Shown piece by piece: positions 1 through 7,749 of a stretch of DNA of 51,437 nt; position 1 is the stretch's first letter; each line of letters starts with the position of its first letter. Location of the stretch: positions 1 to 51,437 of the forward strand of contig NZ_JHYD01000047.1 in assembly GCF_000621505.1 (NCBI RefSeq). Direction: 5' to 3'. The position numbers were made by a program, and so were the translations under genes. Source of the stretch: Ruminiclostridium cellobioparum DSM 1351 = ATCC 15832. GTDB taxonomy: Bacteria > Bacillota > Clostridia > Acetivibrionales > DSM-1351. Below the pieces are notes generated by a model. The model was not told the origin of the DNA. It saw only the letters and a list, made by a program, of their open reading frames with translations, and did not search any database.

Positions 1-129
1 GACATCGAAGCTGGTAAAACAAGGAGCTCAAAGCACCGTTTTGCAAGAGCCACTTTCGCTGCTGCTAATATACATCTGGATGCTTGGATCAAACACAAAT
101 CCTTTAGTATTCTGAGTCTATTGCAATAG
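1..129 (+). CDS. 3' end of an unidentified ORF, possibly a transposase remnant
   Basis: An open frame enters from the left edge and stops with TAG at 127-129, giving 42 residues that end in HKSFSILSLLQ. The tail is basic and Ala-rich (KHRFARATFAAANIHLDAW), which is reminiscent of transposase C-termini, but nothing in it is diagnostic. It is on the plus strand, opposite to the neighbouring operon. The 225 bases that follow hold no gene; the only structure seen there is a weak 8-bp hairpin at 259-282 without a good T-tract. Confidence 0.3.
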   Translation, partial: DIEAGKTRSSKHRFARATFAAANIHLDAWIKHKSFSILSLLQ

Positions 130-354
130 TACAAGAACTTTTCAAACAGCATTTAAAAATCTTTGAATTTCAAAGGTTTATTTGCTGTCCCAAAAAATCT
201 GGGCTCAAAATTACACAACTATTAATTTCTCAAGGTACAATGCTTTTTCTACAAATAGCTCCATTTCACAAAGAAAATGGAGTGAAGTATTGGTTTTTCT
301 CGAAATTACCAATTACTTTTCGAGAGTATTCTTTTTATTTATGAATAATTGAAG

Positions 355-2391
355 TCAGAAAACGCTGATGATACCCAACAGATAACTTTTCACAAGTGCC
401 AGATCGATTGAATTCACCGAAGCATCCCTGTTCACGTCGGCAGCCTTTAAATTGATACCTGTGGCATCCCCCGTCAATATATACTTCTTTAATAAAGCGA
501 AATCCAGGGCATTTACCGTACCGTCATCATTTATATCACCATAAATAATAACAGGATTTGCAGCATCCCCGGCCAGATAAATAGATGGTTCGGGAGGTGT
601 ACTCATACCGTTTCCAAGAAAAAACCCGGTATGGGGCAGCTGGTTATAGGCTGTATTCTGCCAGGCAATCCCCAGCCTGTAGACAGGATCATGCATCAGG
701 GTATATATCCGCCGGCTTGTCACATCTGTCGTTGTATAAATGTTCAAGTATTTATTATCCGACGTTCTCCAGACGGCTTCTTCACGCCAGTCCCCCAAAA
801 TGTCGGCCTGCAGGCAGGGAGTAGCTTTTGTGCCGTTGTTGGAGGAACAGCCGCCAGCTGAAAGCAGTGTTCCTCCGCCGTATTTGGTGATGCTGGTATT
901 GTCCAGAAGTTCACGGAGTTCATCCCCGTCCCACCATATGGCGAAATTCTTGGGAGAAGGCGCCGCACCTATATTCTGCCCTGTACTGCTATATAAGGAA
1001 CTTCCTGCCGCCCAAACCTCCTCTCCGGCATATTGCGCCGTCAGGTCGGCCGAGCATGCCCTCCCCACATCACCTGAAGCAGTGAATTTCCACAGTACGC
1101 TTCCTGTTTTGGCATCCCGGAAGGATGCGCCCACTCCTCCATTGCCGGCGGAATCCTCATGGCAGGCCCAAACCTCAAGTCCAGAACGGTTGGGGTCAAG
1201 ATCTCCCACATGCATTGCATCCCCATGCCTCAGACCTGTGGTATACAAGCCTTTACCGTTGTCGTCTATGGTGCAGGAGCCGTAGATGATCTCGTCCCTA
1301 TCGTCGTTGTCCACATCGGCAACACTCAGGTTGTGGTTGCCCTGCCCCGCATATCCGGAATTGCCGCTGCTGTTGCTGTCGAATATCCAGCGCCTGGTCA
1401 GGGTTGAACCGTTCCAGTCATATGCCGCAAGTACCGTCCGTGTATAGTAGCCGCGGCACATGACAAGACTTGGGTGTACCCCATCCAGGTAGGCAATGCA
1501 TGCAAGAAAACGGTCCACACGGTTGCCATAGGAATCCCCCCAGCCGGAAACTGTTCCTCTGGCAGGTTCATAGTCCCCGGTATAAAGTGCCTTGCCCGTG
1601 ATTCCGTCAAATACTGTAAGGTATTCCGGTCCCGACAGAATATATCCCGAGGAGTTGCGGTAGTCTGCGCCGGCATTGCCTATTGTGGCACCCGTACCGT
1701 CTTTTGTTCCATCCGCCGTCTTACAGGCCAGTTCGGCTTTACCGTCACCGTCCAGGTCATATACCATGAACTGAGTATAATGTGCTCCGGCACGTATGTT
1801 TCTTCCCAGATCTATCCGCCACAGCCGTGTGCCGTTCAGCTTATAGGCATCCAGGTAAACATTGCCGGTATATCCGCTTTGAGAATTATCCTTGGCATTG
1901 GAAGGATCCCATTTCAAAATAATTTCATATTGTCCGTCACCATCCAGATCTCCCACACTGCAATCATTTGCACTGTATGTATATGCCACCCCGTCTGGTG
2001 TGGTCCCCCCGGAAGGGATCTGGAGGGGAATCTGCATGAAGTTGCTGCCCCATACACCGACAGAAGGTGACTTTGGCAGTTCGGTACCGCCGGCCACGGC
2101 ACTTACCGAGTATTTTGAACCTGCGGTGCCCGCTTTATCCACATAGTTGCCGGCGCCTGCAATATTAGCCACCAGAGCTGAGTCACGGTAAAGATTATAT
2201 GTCACATTGGATTTCTCAGTACCCAATATACGCCAGCTTACAAAAACTCCTCCGCCGACCTTGACAGCCACTGTCCCGCGGTCCAGATATTCCATCTGAC
2301 GGGATGCTTTTGCCGCTGCTGCCTGCGGATAGGCAGAGAACATGATCAGCAGTGCACCCAATAAAAAACTGTAAAATATTTTTCCCAACAT
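355..2391 (-). CDS. Cellulosomal rhamnogalacturonan lyase (PL11) with C-terminal dockerin
   Basis: This 678-residue secreted protein is predicted to cleave the rhamnogalacturonan I backbone by beta-elimination while bound to a scaffoldin. It has a signal peptide ([20 protein letters not shown]), then a start typical of PL11 ([20 protein letters not shown]). A long beta-propeller follows, with calcium-type loops such as [12 protein letters not shown] and [12 protein letters not shown]. The last 60 or so residues are a type I dockerin with two EF-hand-like repeats ([20 protein letters not shown] and [20 protein letters not shown]). There is no CBM6, unlike most neighbours. The ATG is preceded by GGAGG at good spacing. 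It is the last gene of the long minus-strand dockerin operon and adds a pectin activity to a mainly xylan-directed set. Confidence 0.9.
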   Translation of the reverse strand: MLGKIFYSFLLGALLIMFSAYPQAAAAKASRQMEYLDRGTVAVKVGGGVFVSWRILGTEKSNVTYNLYRDSALVANIAGAGNYVDKAGTAGSKYSVSAVAGGTELPKSPSVGVWGSNFMQIPLQIPSGGTTPDGVAYTYSANDCSVGDLDGDGQYEIILKWDPSNAKDNSQSGYTGNVYLDAYKLNGTRLWRIDLGRNIRAGAHYTQFMVYDLDGDGKAELACKTADGTKDGTGATIGNAGADYRNSSGYILSGPEYLTVFDGITGKALYTGDYEPARGTVSGWGDSYGNRVDRFLACIAYLDGVHPSLVMCRGYYTRTVLAAYDWNGSTLTRRWIFDSNSSGNSGYAGQGNHNLSVADVDNDDRDEIIYGSCTIDDNGKGLYTTGLRHGDAMHVGDLDPNRSGLEVWACHEDSAGNGGVGASFRDAKTGSVLWKFTASGDVGRACSADLTAQYAGEEVWAAGSSLYSSTGQNIGAAPSPKNFAIWWDGDELRELLDNTSITKYGGGTLLSAGGCSSNNGTKATPCLQADILGDWREEAVWRTSDNKYLNIYTTTDVTSRRIYTLMHDPVYRLGIAWQNTAYNQLPHTGFFLGNGMSTPPEPSIYLAGDAANPVIIYGDINDDGTVNALDFALLKKYILTGDATGINLKAADVNRDASVNSIDLALVKSYLLGIISVF

Positions 2392-2408
2392 ATTCTGACC
2401 TCCATTTT

Positions 2409-2493
2409 AAAAGTCAATTACTATCGGCCCAAAGCCAGCTTAAAAGCAATATTACGCCTGGAAAGCTAAGGCTTTCAACCGTAATTGACTTTT
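2409..2493. repeat. 85-bp element bounded by a perfect 13-bp inverted repeat
   Basis: AAAAGTCAATTAC at 2409-2421 is the exact reverse complement of GTAATTGACTTTT at 2481-2493. An inner hairpin (GAAAGC/GCTTTC) sits at about 2461-2476. The whole forms a long structured segment between the esterase gene and the PL11 gene. It also encodes the odd C-terminal tail of the truncated ORF beside it, so it looks like a small insertion. It could instead be an RNA processing or stabilising stem-loop. I saw no second copy in the window. Confidence 0.6.
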
Positions 2494-2734
2494 GTAAAAC
2501 TAATTCGGCAATCCCAGTATGTATCTCCTTATTACCCCCCAGCTCAATGATTTTGTTTATCAAGGATACATAACTGTAACCCGTAACCATTACAACCCTG
2601 TTGCCTTCATCCATAAGAAATGCATTGGGCGTGGACTCACTCAAGGCTGCCTTGCCTTCCAGCGAATAATTATAACTTTCATCAATTCCCACTTTCCTTA
2701 TCTCCTCCACTGGAATCCGGTCTTCCCGCACCAA
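2414..2734 (-). pseudogene. Truncated ORF of unknown function between the GH62-CE6 and PL11 genes
   Basis: I do not recognise this 106-codon frame. It begins only at a TTG, has no convincing ribosome binding site, and the same frame runs open further back into the end of the preceding gene, so the 5' part is probably lost. The centre (REDRIPVEEIRKVGIDESY, NAFLMDEGNRVVMVTGYSYV) reads like a real folded protein. The tail (ITVESLSFPGVILLLSWLW) comes from the inverted-repeat element at 2409-2493 and looks unnatural. A remnant of a small regulatory protein is possible, with a faint likeness to the RemA/DUF370 fold, but that is speculation. It is the only item in the operon with neither signal peptide nor dockerin. 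Confidence 0.4.
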
Positions 2735-2757
2735 AGCGTAACTTACATTTTTAAAGC

Positions 2758-5091
2758 TTACCAGTCTAATGCCTGAATCATTTTTTCAGCATACCTCTTT
2801 CCAAAGGTAACCTGAGAATCATGTCCGAAGTGGAGTCGGTATTGCGTATCGGCTGAATCCACAACAAGCCCGTTTGCAGAAACCACATAACAATTTGATA
2901 TTATAGAAGGCAACTGGTTTACCAGCGTATTGTGGCCTGCACATGGGCCGCTGTAAAGCAGCTCACCTGCAAGGAACGGAACGTTGCCCAGATTGAGATC
3001 CTTCCTCAGATCCTCCACCAGAGTTTTTACTTTTCCCGGCCAGCTGGTATCGCCGCTGTTTGATTCCCCCTGGTGGAAAATGATACCTTCTATGATTCCT
3101 CCCTTTTGCTGTGCAAGTTTTGCACGATTGATAATCCAGTTGTATTTACTGCCTCCGGACTTCATAAAGGTCTCTATTTTCTCACCGCTGATAGCACATG
3201 GTATCAACCCGATAGTATCACCCTCAGGAACTTTTTGTATCAGGGTTTTTCCAAACCAGTCTCCCGGGCCGATGGCACCATTCCACGCCTCATGCAGCGG
3301 AGGGCATGCCACATCCCACTGATCGGTGACACGGCCAAGGGCGGAGTTATTGTCGTAGCCTAAAACAAGCACCCTTGGGTCTTCTACCTTATCGGAATCC
3401 TGAGCCTTGGGGTATCCAGCCATATTGGATTGCCCCAGCAGAAGGAAGCAGTGGAATTTAGGATTTTCCGGGTCTGTATTCTGTCCTGGGAAAGTAGATA
3501 TTATTCCCAGCAGATATTGTTTCATAAGTGAAAAATCTATAGCATTTATTTCTCCGCTGGCATCCAAATCACCCGCTTTTGTATTTTCTATTGTTCCCAG
3601 ACCGAGAAGATATGCCTTGATAAGCTGTAAATCTATTGAATCTATTTGTCCGTCTGAATTTATATCACCCAGTTTTGAGACCGGTTCTACAGGTTCATTG
3701 CTGAAAGTAAACCAGTTGAGGTTAAATAAATACCCGCTTCCTCCGGTGTATTTAAGATACAGGTCATGCTTTCCGCTGACACCGCTTACACTGCATTTTA
3801 CATCTGTAAAGGTCTGCCAGCCTCCGGTTCCGCCAACTTGACAGGTTCCCACCAAAGTACCGGAAGCACTGTCCAGCCTTATCTCAATATTGCCTCCGGC
3901 GTTGGCGCTGGATACTCTGGCCTGAAAGCCTGTGGCGCCGCTTCCGAAATCAATGCTCTTATAGACGGTGTAATCACCGTTTTCGATATAACCAACAGCT
4001 TCCGTGCCCTCGTCACAGGTTACGTTCTGGATTCCGGACTGGTCGTTGAAACTCTCGGCCTCTATCTTTTCAAAGGCTGTTCTTGGGTCAACAGGTGTAT
4101 CAGGACTGCCGGTGTAATTTCTTATAAGACCAAGATCCCAGGTTATCTTTTGATAGTCACCTGAAAGGCTGGTCGTTCCCTGAATAAGAAAATCAACCTT
4201 GTTGATATCATTAATCTCCAGCTTCTGGTTATAACCTGCACGAATCAGTTCACCGTGGGAAACATTGGTTGTCCACTTGTCCGAATTGTATTTGGTAAGG
4301 TTACTCTTTGTGGCCCATTTATTATTAACCAGCGTCCAGGGACCTCCGGCATTTGAGGAGGTGAACAGTTCATAGCTCCTGCCGTCAAGCATGGCTTCCA
4401 CCAGCAGGTAGTATTGATTGTCGGCCAGACTTTTATATACTGCCGCGCCTTCAAAAACATTGGAGCATGCAACTGTAGGTGAACTCCATCCCTTATTCGG
4501 GAAATTTGCAAGTGTGGTTCTGCGCATATACAGTTTGCCCGAGCCGTCATCCGGAGTATTATACATGTAGGCGTACTGATCGTCGCAGATTACGTAATAA
4601 TCCCACCCCATATTACCGGATATCCCGAAGGATTTCGGCCCCGACCAGGAATTTGGATCGCTCGGGTCTGTGGATGTGGCATAAGCCGCCCCGTGAGTTC
4701 CGTCCTGGTAAACCAGGTACCATAATTTCTGCGGCTCAAAGTAGAATAATTCCGGTGCACAGAAATAGCTTTCGCCTATTTTGCTCAAATAGGTGCGGGA
4801 GGCATTTTTCAGCCCTGAAATGGTGCTTGCGGAGGTAAAGCACATCTGCCAGCCTCCGCTTTGATTTGCTCCTGTGTAGTACACAAGATATTTACCGTTA
4901 TAGTAAACAATAGTTGGGTCCTTTGCGGCGTAATAATCGTAGGGTTTGCATTGTCCATGGAAAATTACCCTCTCGTCCACATTCCAGGACGGGTTCGGGT
5001 TGGCGGCTCCATAAACCACCGAGCCTGAGGCTGTTAATAATAAAACCATCCCTACAGCAATTGCAAAAAGTTGTTTAAGAAAATGTTTCAT
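2758..5091 (-). CDS. GH62 arabinofuranosidase - CBM6 - dockerin - CE6 acetylxylan esterase
   Basis: This 777-residue bifunctional cellulosomal enzyme should remove arabinose side chains from arabinoxylan and acetyl groups from xylan. After a signal peptide, residues about 35-335 match GH62. The likely catalytic acids are Asp58 (AAKDPTIVYYNGKYLVYY) and Glu214 (SNVFEGAAVYK), with a third Asp in VICDD. CBM6 follows at about 345-470 ([18 protein letters not shown]). The dockerin is at about 482-545. From about 555 to the end is an SGNH esterase of the CE6 type, with the nucleophile block LLLGQSNMAG and a C-terminal LHFGHDSQVTFG block. The dockerin is therefore internal, which is rare. The start has GGAAGGATGAG upstream. 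A GH62-CBM6-dockerin-CE6 protein of this architecture is known from the C. cellulolyticum xyl-doc cluster. Confidence 0.92.
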   Translation of the reverse strand: MKHFLKQLFAIAVGMVLLLTASGSVVYGAANPNPSWNVDERVIFHGQCKPYDYYAAKDPTIVYYNGKYLVYYTGANQSGGWQMCFTSASTISGLKNASRTYLSKIGESYFCAPELFYFEPQKLWYLVYQDGTHGAAYATSTDPSDPNSWSGPKSFGISGNMGWDYYVICDDQYAYMYNTPDDGSGKLYMRRTTLANFPNKGWSSPTVACSNVFEGAAVYKSLADNQYYLLVEAMLDGRSYELFTSSNAGGPWTLVNNKWATKSNLTKYNSDKWTTNVSHGELIRAGYNQKLEINDINKVDFLIQGTTSLSGDYQKITWDLGLIRNYTGSPDTPVDPRTAFEKIEAESFNDQSGIQNVTCDEGTEAVGYIENGDYTVYKSIDFGSGATGFQARVSSANAGGNIEIRLDSASGTLVGTCQVGGTGGWQTFTDVKCSVSGVSGKHDLYLKYTGGSGYLFNLNWFTFSNEPVEPVSKLGDINSDGQIDSIDLQLIKAYLLGLGTIENTKAGDLDASGEINAIDFSLMKQYLLGIISTFPGQNTDPENPKFHCFLLLGQSNMAGYPKAQDSDKVEDPRVLVLGYDNNSALGRVTDQWDVACPPLHEAWNGAIGPGDWFGKTLIQKVPEGDTIGLIPCAISGEKIETFMKSGGSKYNWIINRAKLAQQKGGIIEGIIFHQGESNSGDTSWPGKVKTLVEDLRKDLNLGNVPFLAGELLYSGPCAGHNTLVNQLPSIISNCYVVSANGLVVDSADTQYRLHFGHDSQVTFGKRYAEKMIQALDW

Positions 5092-5146
5092 AGTCTCATC
5101 CTTCCTTTTATTTTAATGATTTCATTAGATTTAATTTCTTCTTTCC

Positions 5147-7318
5147 TTATTCTTGCTGTTCCATCGGATTACCCAGCAAATACTGCTTAAGTATTGAAAA
5201 ATCAATCGCATTAACTTCACCACTGGAATCCAGGTCGGCTAACTTGGTGTCTTCTATATTTGCCAGGCCCAGAAGATATGCTTTCAACAATTGGAAGTCC
5301 AGAGCATCTATCTGCCCGTCGGAATTTACATCTCCCTGTTGGTAGTAACCGCCTTTCCCGAATTGGAACCAGTTAAGGTTGAACAGGTATCCGCTTCCCC
5401 CTGTGAACTTTAGATACAGGTCATGCTTTCCGCTTGCACCGCCGATATTGCATTTTACATCGGTAAAGGTCTGCCAATCCCCGGTCGCTGCCACCTGACA
5501 GGTTCCTATCAGAGGACCGGTTATGCTGTCAAGCCTGATTTCAATATTACCCCCGCTGGCAGGGCTCGATGCTCTGGCCTGAAAGCCTGCCGCACCGTTT
5601 TCGAAATCAATATTCCTGTAAACAGCGTAATCACCGTTTTCAATGTAGCCAATAGCATCTGTTCCCTCGTCACAGGTTACAATCTGAATACCGGATTGTG
5701 CGCTGTAGTTCTCTGCTTCGATTTTTGAAAAAGCCGATACGGGCTCGGGGGCTGGAGCATCCGGACCAGGCGTATCATTTAACCTGAACCAATCGACATC
5801 CATATAACCTGAACTTCCGGAGGGATTGAAATTCAAAATAGCATACTGTTCACCCTGAAATGTGCCATACTGCCAATCAAAGCCCATGGTTATTGTTGTT
5901 CCCAGTGGCTGCCAGCTTTTGGCTTCCCCATCTTTCCAGAAAAACTTTGCCTGTTTGTTGCTGAAATTCATTTCTATACGGAAGTACAAAATATTTGAAG
6001 TTATATTATTGACAGTAGCTTTTACACTGTCTTCCTCCGACATTATAATGCGCTTCGGATTACCTGTTACTGCGATATAGCCCCTCGGATCGCCTAACAT
6101 TCCCAATCCGCCTATGTCTCCCGGCTGCATGGCACTGCAGTCTATTTTAATGGTGCCTGAACTGGTCAATCCCTGGCCTTTTTGAGTTAAACTGTTTCTT
6201 GCATGCCAAAAATCCGAGCCGGTAGTAGCTTTTAATCTCAAAGCTGAGCTGGTAAGTGACCATTTTGTATTATCCGGATTATGATTCCACATCCATTGAA
6301 GTCCCAGGGTGCCGCCATTAAATTCATCTGATGCTTGCGGCACTTTGACGGCCTTATTCAGAATTGGTTTGGCATAGGACGCTTCAACCACTCCCAGGTG
6401 TCCCTCTCTTCCGAACATTGGCCAGCCATTTTGCCAGGTAATGGGACATATTCTGGTCATACGGCCGATTCCGCCATCATCCTGGTGCAGATAGCCCCAG
6501 TAGCTTCCATCCGGCAAATCTACAATACCGCCCTGATGGCCGCCTTTTCCTGCCGTACATAAGGTGGTAGTCTCACCATAAGGCCCCCACAGGCCTGACG
6601 CACGGGAGCATACTAATTTTTGTGCGGGAACAGCGTTAAATAAATAATATTTTCCTTTGGCTTTTACTAAATGAGAGCCCTCAACATTATTATAAGAAAG
6701 AATTACCTTTTCAGACCCCGTCGTAGCACTCAATCCGGAATTCAGCTGTATCATGCTGATCTTATTCTGCCACGCTCCGCCAAAGACCAGATAAGGAATA
6801 CCGTCATCCTCAATAAATAAGGCGGGATCAAAATAGCTACCATTCAACACACTGTACTTCCATGGTCCTGCAACATCAGTGGCACTGTAAATACGGGTAT
6901 TTTCTCCATTAGGAGTAACCACCACATAAAATGTACCGTTCCTGTAAGCTATGGAAGGAGCAAAGCACCCGCCGCCGTATTTCACTCCGCCCTGCATGTT
7001 ATATGCATTGTTTCCGGTAAATGTATCTATGCAATGGCCCACAATTTCCCAGTTGACCATATCCTCGGATCTGCTGATAACCAACCCGGGTACATTGACA
7101 AAAGTGGAAGTTGCCAGATAAAAATAATTTCCAACCCTGATCATGCTGGGATCTGGATAGTCAGCATACATCACCGGGTTGTTGAAGGTGCCGTTTCCGT
7201 TGTCAGACTGCCATGCGAAAGCAAAAGTAATTTGAGAAAGCAATAAACACAATATCAAAAGAAATATGTAATATTTTTTTAATCCAAAGCCTTTTTTGTG
7301 CCTCAAAATACTTAACAT
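5147..7318 (-). CDS. GH43 enzyme with beta-xylosidase C-terminal domain, CBM6 and dockerin
   Basis: This 723-residue secreted enzyme is predicted to be an exo- or side-chain-acting arabinofuranosidase or xylosidase. A signal peptide ends near FAFAW. The five-bladed GH43 propeller (about 35-330) shows the usual acids: Asp in YADYPDPSMIRVGNYFYL, Asp in SYFDPALFIEDDG and Glu in VEGSHLVKAKGKYYLF. A ConA-like domain follows at about 335-520 (LQWMWNHNPDNTKW ... GYMDVDWFRL), as in GH43 beta-xylosidases. Then come CBM6 (about 535-655) and a dockerin (about 660-720) very close to those of the GH62 gene downstream. The gap to the GH62 start is 55 bases, so the two are almost certainly cotranscribed. 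Exact substrate cannot be read from sequence. Confidence 0.9.
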   Translation of the reverse strand: MLSILRHKKGFGLKKYYIFLLILCLLLSQITFAFAWQSDNGNGTFNNPVMYADYPDPSMIRVGNYFYLATSTFVNVPGLVISRSEDMVNWEIVGHCIDTFTGNNAYNMQGGVKYGGGCFAPSIAYRNGTFYVVVTPNGENTRIYSATDVAGPWKYSVLNGSYFDPALFIEDDGIPYLVFGGAWQNKISMIQLNSGLSATTGSEKVILSYNNVEGSHLVKAKGKYYLFNAVPAQKLVCSRASGLWGPYGETTTLCTAGKGGHQGGIVDLPDGSYWGYLHQDDGGIGRMTRICPITWQNGWPMFGREGHLGVVEASYAKPILNKAVKVPQASDEFNGGTLGLQWMWNHNPDNTKWSLTSSALRLKATTGSDFWHARNSLTQKGQGLTSSGTIKIDCSAMQPGDIGGLGMLGDPRGYIAVTGNPKRIIMSEEDSVKATVNNITSNILYFRIEMNFSNKQAKFFWKDGEAKSWQPLGTTITMGFDWQYGTFQGEQYAILNFNPSGSSGYMDVDWFRLNDTPGPDAPAPEPVSAFSKIEAENYSAQSGIQIVTCDEGTDAIGYIENGDYAVYRNIDFENGAAGFQARASSPASGGNIEIRLDSITGPLIGTCQVAATGDWQTFTDVKCNIGGASGKHDLYLKFTGGSGYLFNLNWFQFGKGGYYQQGDVNSDGQIDALDFQLLKAYLLGLANIEDTKLADLDSSGEVNAIDFSILKQYLLGNPMEQQE

Positions 7319-7347
7319 ATAACCCCCCCTAAATAAATATAATTTTC

Positions 7348-7698
7348 TTATGCCTGCCCCGGAAAATTACTAATGATTCCCAATAAATATTGCTTCAGCA
7401 AGGAAAAGTCCAGTGCGTTTATTTCTCCATTTGCATCCAAATCAGCCAGTTTTGTATTTTCACCGGTAAATTTGAGATACAGGTCATGTTTTCCGCCACC
7501 CCCGCTTACGGCACAATTTACATCAGTAAATGCCTGCCAGCCTCCGGTTCCTGCAACAGGGCAGGTACCTATGAGAGTACCGGTAATACTTTCAAGCCTT
7601 ATCTCAATATTGCCGCCGCTTGTAGCACTTGATACTCTGGCCTTGAAGCTTGCCACTCCGGCTTTTCCCCCTGTATTTATTTTAAAACCCCATACCAA
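7348..7698 (-). pseudogene. CBM6-dockerin scrap with an internal deletion
   Basis: The frame encodes only the C-terminal half of a CBM6 (ASFKARVSSATSGGNIEIRL ... [11 protein letters not shown]) joined directly to the second half of a dockerin (NTKLADLDANGEINALDFSL). The end of CBM6 (normally [11 protein letters not shown]) and the first dockerin repeat are missing, so a deletion fused the two. The only start is a TTG, with no signal peptide or catalytic module. It looks like the 3' remains of a lost enzyme gene, sitting just downstream of a strong hairpin. The dockerin half is of the same type as in the GH62 and adjacent GH43 genes. Confidence 0.85.
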
Positions 7699-7699
7699 C

Positions 7700-7747
7700 T
7701 TTCAATTGGGAAAGCACTTGGAGCAGGTGCTGCTTTCCCAATTGAAA
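7700..7747 (-). terminator. 17-bp perfect stem-loop just after the GH74 stop codon
   Basis: TTTCAATTGGGAAAGCA at 7700-7716 pairs perfectly with TGCTTTCCCAATTGAAA at 7731-7747, leaving a 14-base loop. It starts 3 bases after the GH74 stop. There is no run of U after the stem on the minus strand (the following bases read GTTGGTATGGGG), so a classical terminator is unlikely. A 3'-end stabilising or mRNA processing element fits better. Stem-loops between cistrons are known to set protein ratios in the cip-cel operon of C. cellulolyticum. Confidence 0.6.
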
Positions 7748-7749
7748 AG

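Noticed and set aside
259-282. Hairpin CTCCATTT/AAATGGAG after the PL11 gene as operon terminator
   Set aside because: Only eight pairs and no T-run in the right place on either strand; too weak to call.
740-1285. Long plus-strand frames opposite the enzyme genes, such as 740-1285, 1474-2070 and 29915-30715
   Set aside because: They are antisense shadows of well-supported genes and lack starts, binding sites or recognisable domains.
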